Shown here piece by piece: positions 62,068-64,000 of a DNA stretch of 64,000 nt; within the stretch, counting starts at the first letter, position 1; each line of letters starts with the position of its first letter. The stretch comes from Osedax fenrisi (lineage: Eukaryota > Annelida > Polychaeta > Sabellida > Siboglinidae). Both the position numbers and the translations under genes were made by a program. The notes below the pieces were generated by a model, which had not been told where the DNA came from, searched no databases, and was given only the letters and a program-made list of their open reading frames with translations. The stretch covers positions 89,025,705 to 89,089,704 of the forward strand of contig OZ025242.1 in NCBI GenBank assembly GCA_964019155.1. Reading direction: 5' to 3'.

Positions 62068-62138
62068 AGGCAGACGAAGAAGATGTCAAAACTTCACTCA
62101 ACCGCCCCTGTCAACATTACCAGTACATCAATAAATAA
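62068..62138 (+). CDS. Candidate small terminal exon
   Basis: After a CA repeat and ...ttctatag the frame reads ADEEDVKTSLNRPCQHYQYI and NK, then TAA. The composition is coding-like and the stop overlaps AATAAATAAA. Entry phase 1 is compatible with the donor at 59692. It could belong to the SAP/RRM gene or to another gene. Confidence 0.28.
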
Positions 62139-62164
62139 AACTTAACAAACACGATATTTTAAAT

Positions 62165-62408
62165 TGTTTTATTTTAGTCGATTCCTCGCATCCCGTCCGT
62201 GAACCCGAGTTTTTCACTTATAACTAAATGGTTTTACGTCCCTTCGAGGCGGTTCTCACGTTAAGGCAGCCTGGTTTTAACGAGAGCCGATCTTTTTATG
62301 CCACACTTATATAAAATAACTTTGATATTATTTCGAGACCTATTTTATCGTTCCGATTGGGACTCGAACCCACGACCTACTGCTTGTACTTACAACTCTT
62401 GATCACAC
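62165..62408 (-). mobile_element. SINE copy, minus strand, divergent
   Basis: The reverse complement has a decayed head with box B GGGTTCGAGTCCC, then AGATCGGCTCTCGTTAAAAC and the end GGACGGGATGCGAGGAATCG. More diverged than the other copies. Confidence 0.7.
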
Positions 62409-64000
62409 CATATACTACATACTATACAAACAATCATTATCATCAAATATACTATTCATTATACATACATTATTACATTAGAAACACATTACTGTATTAG
62501 ATATATATTAAACTATTACATGAGATTATATACTGGCGTACTATATGAATCGAAAATAAAATAAATTGTTAATACTATATGCTATTTAAATAATCATGAG
62601 AAAATGATTTTTAAAAACGTACATTTTGGAGAATTTGTAAAAATTATTATATTTTAGTAAATCATATATTTTAAAAAATAAGTAGAATTTACACAGTTCT
62701 AAACTTGTACAGAAATGCACCATTACTCTCTAACTAGAGGCATTGAGCCACATATGATACAGATGTTAATCATTGCACTATAATCAAGTTGTACAGAATT
62801 ATGCATTATATATGTATGAGAGTTTTATACATTACGGCGGTACTTGAATACAACGAGAGTCGTTATAAAATAGAATTTATTTGTATTGAACCATTACTAA
62901 TAATAATGCTTGTTCACTTTTTGAAACTGTATTATGTAAGGTCTATTTATAGATAATAGTGAATCATCAGTTTGAGATAGTTTGCATTTCACTAATGTAT
63001 ATTCCTTAGTTTCATTTCTGTCTAACTTTAAACTTTCATTGGGTCATAGTTATTTAAATTGATTAAAATGTATTAAATATACGCATATTAAGATAATTAA
63101 ATAAATAAATACATATTAATATAAATAAATTACTTATATAGGTGGATGTATTTTAATATGATAATCAGATATATTTTTGATAAAATATAGATTGTAATTA
63201 GATTAAGTTGCAATCACTCATATAAACTAATATATTTTAGGAATAATGAATAACATTTATAAAAATAGATTTTGGGAGAAATGTTTATAATTTACATAGG
63301 AATTAAATTTATTAATATAAATATTAGCATAAAGTAACACATTTTTAATAAATTATTATTTGATATAAATAAATTAATATATTACACCATAAATATAAAT
63401 TGATTTTCAACATATAAGATAAAACTACATATATACCTGTGAAAAATTAATATTAATATACATATATATAAAATAAAAATATATTACTGGTATACATATT
63501 AAAATCATAGTTCACAATTTTAAATATAATAGTCAATCTACATTAGATATAGTAAATGAATAATAACATTCAGTATATAAATACATGAGTATCATTAAAA
63601 AGTCTTTAGAGATATTTGATTTAGAGTCTTAGATACCTTATCTTATTATGACAAGTGTAAACTATCATTCCTTTTTTTAATTATTATTTTGTGTTGATTT
63701 ATTCACTAATCTATCTAAATAATTTGAAATATAAATACAATATAATATTCAAACAGTTGCCAACAAGTTTAGATTATAATATATACATTATTTATGTGTG
63801 ATATGGTAATTTAATACAAAATTTAGAACTTTTTTTATCCTAAATTACCACTAGTTAGATGTGGTTTTATTACCATTATTATAGAAAGTGGTCAAGTTAT
63901 TCTAGTAATGAAAGTGTTAGAAATAATTACTACTTTTTTATATATTTATTGCAGATTTGTTGTTGAATAAATTAAAGATAAAAGTATTATGAAGTTTTTA
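62409..64000. other. AT-rich DNA without recognised features
   Basis: I see no gene, RNA or clear repeat here beyond ordinary low-complexity AT sequence. Confidence 0.5.

Noticed and set aside
61929..62138. Single 69-codon gene
   Set aside because: The 5' two thirds looks non-coding and includes a CA repeat; only the last ~24 codons after a possible acceptor look coding, so it is listed as a candidate exon.

Overview
This is an AT-rich nuclear window from an animal, probably an invertebrate. The evidence is spliceosomal introns with GT/AG borders, metazoan protein families (a VWC domain; POLD3), a tRNA-derived SINE family, a CR1-like LINE relic, many cut-and-paste transposon remnants and very dense micro- and minisatellites. 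I cannot name the species; a lophotrochozoan or similar is only a guess. Exons are short, clearly richer in G+C than the introns, and often use GTTAGT or GTTAGC donors. Most long open frames are stop-free tandem repeats, not genes.

Three host genes were assembled by matching splice phase by eye. (1) Plus strand, 7586-12913: the 3' part of a gene encoding a ten-cysteine VWC (chordin-like) domain followed by a very basic C-terminal tail. Its signal-peptide exon was not found. (2) Minus strand, 24939 down to 12957: POLD3, the third subunit of DNA polymerase delta, with the N-terminal winged-helix region, an acidic/basic linker, the conserved GYMVTEKVWE segment and a terminal PIP box. The first exon and one linker exon were not found. 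Genes 1 and 2 converge tail to tail with 43 bases between their stop codons. (3) Plus strand, 33217 to at least 56936: a SAP-domain protein with an acidic linker and two RRM-like regions, in at least ten phase-compatible exons. I do not recognise it as a named family. Its 3' end is uncertain, with candidate exons at 59642 and 62068 and an AATAAA at 60333.

Between and inside the genes lies mobile DNA. A 4.9-kb element with TTAA target duplication (40146-45061) carries a four-exon transposase gene broken by one frameshift. It sits inside an older element with GGGGATCCCGCACAT ends. There are also hAT-type MITEs with clear 8-bp target duplications (11151, 57749, 47652), several TTAA MITEs (6066, 21272, 53799), foldback elements (27150, 31270, 57638), two inverted copies of a ~0.8-kb repeat (25705 and 37612), six SINE copies of one family and a LINE 3' relic with a long TAA tail (about 3660-4140).

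The most striking window-scale pattern is that nearly every exon of the three host genes has a tandem array starting a few to a few tens of bases from its splice site. In the SAP/RRM gene the acceptor plus the start of the RRM exon has been triplicated, with all three copies in the same reading frame. The regions 15.0-19.5, 25.7-33.2, 34.0-38.6, 49.2-50.9 and 62.4-64.0 kb hold little besides AT-rich intronic or intergenic DNA and repeats.
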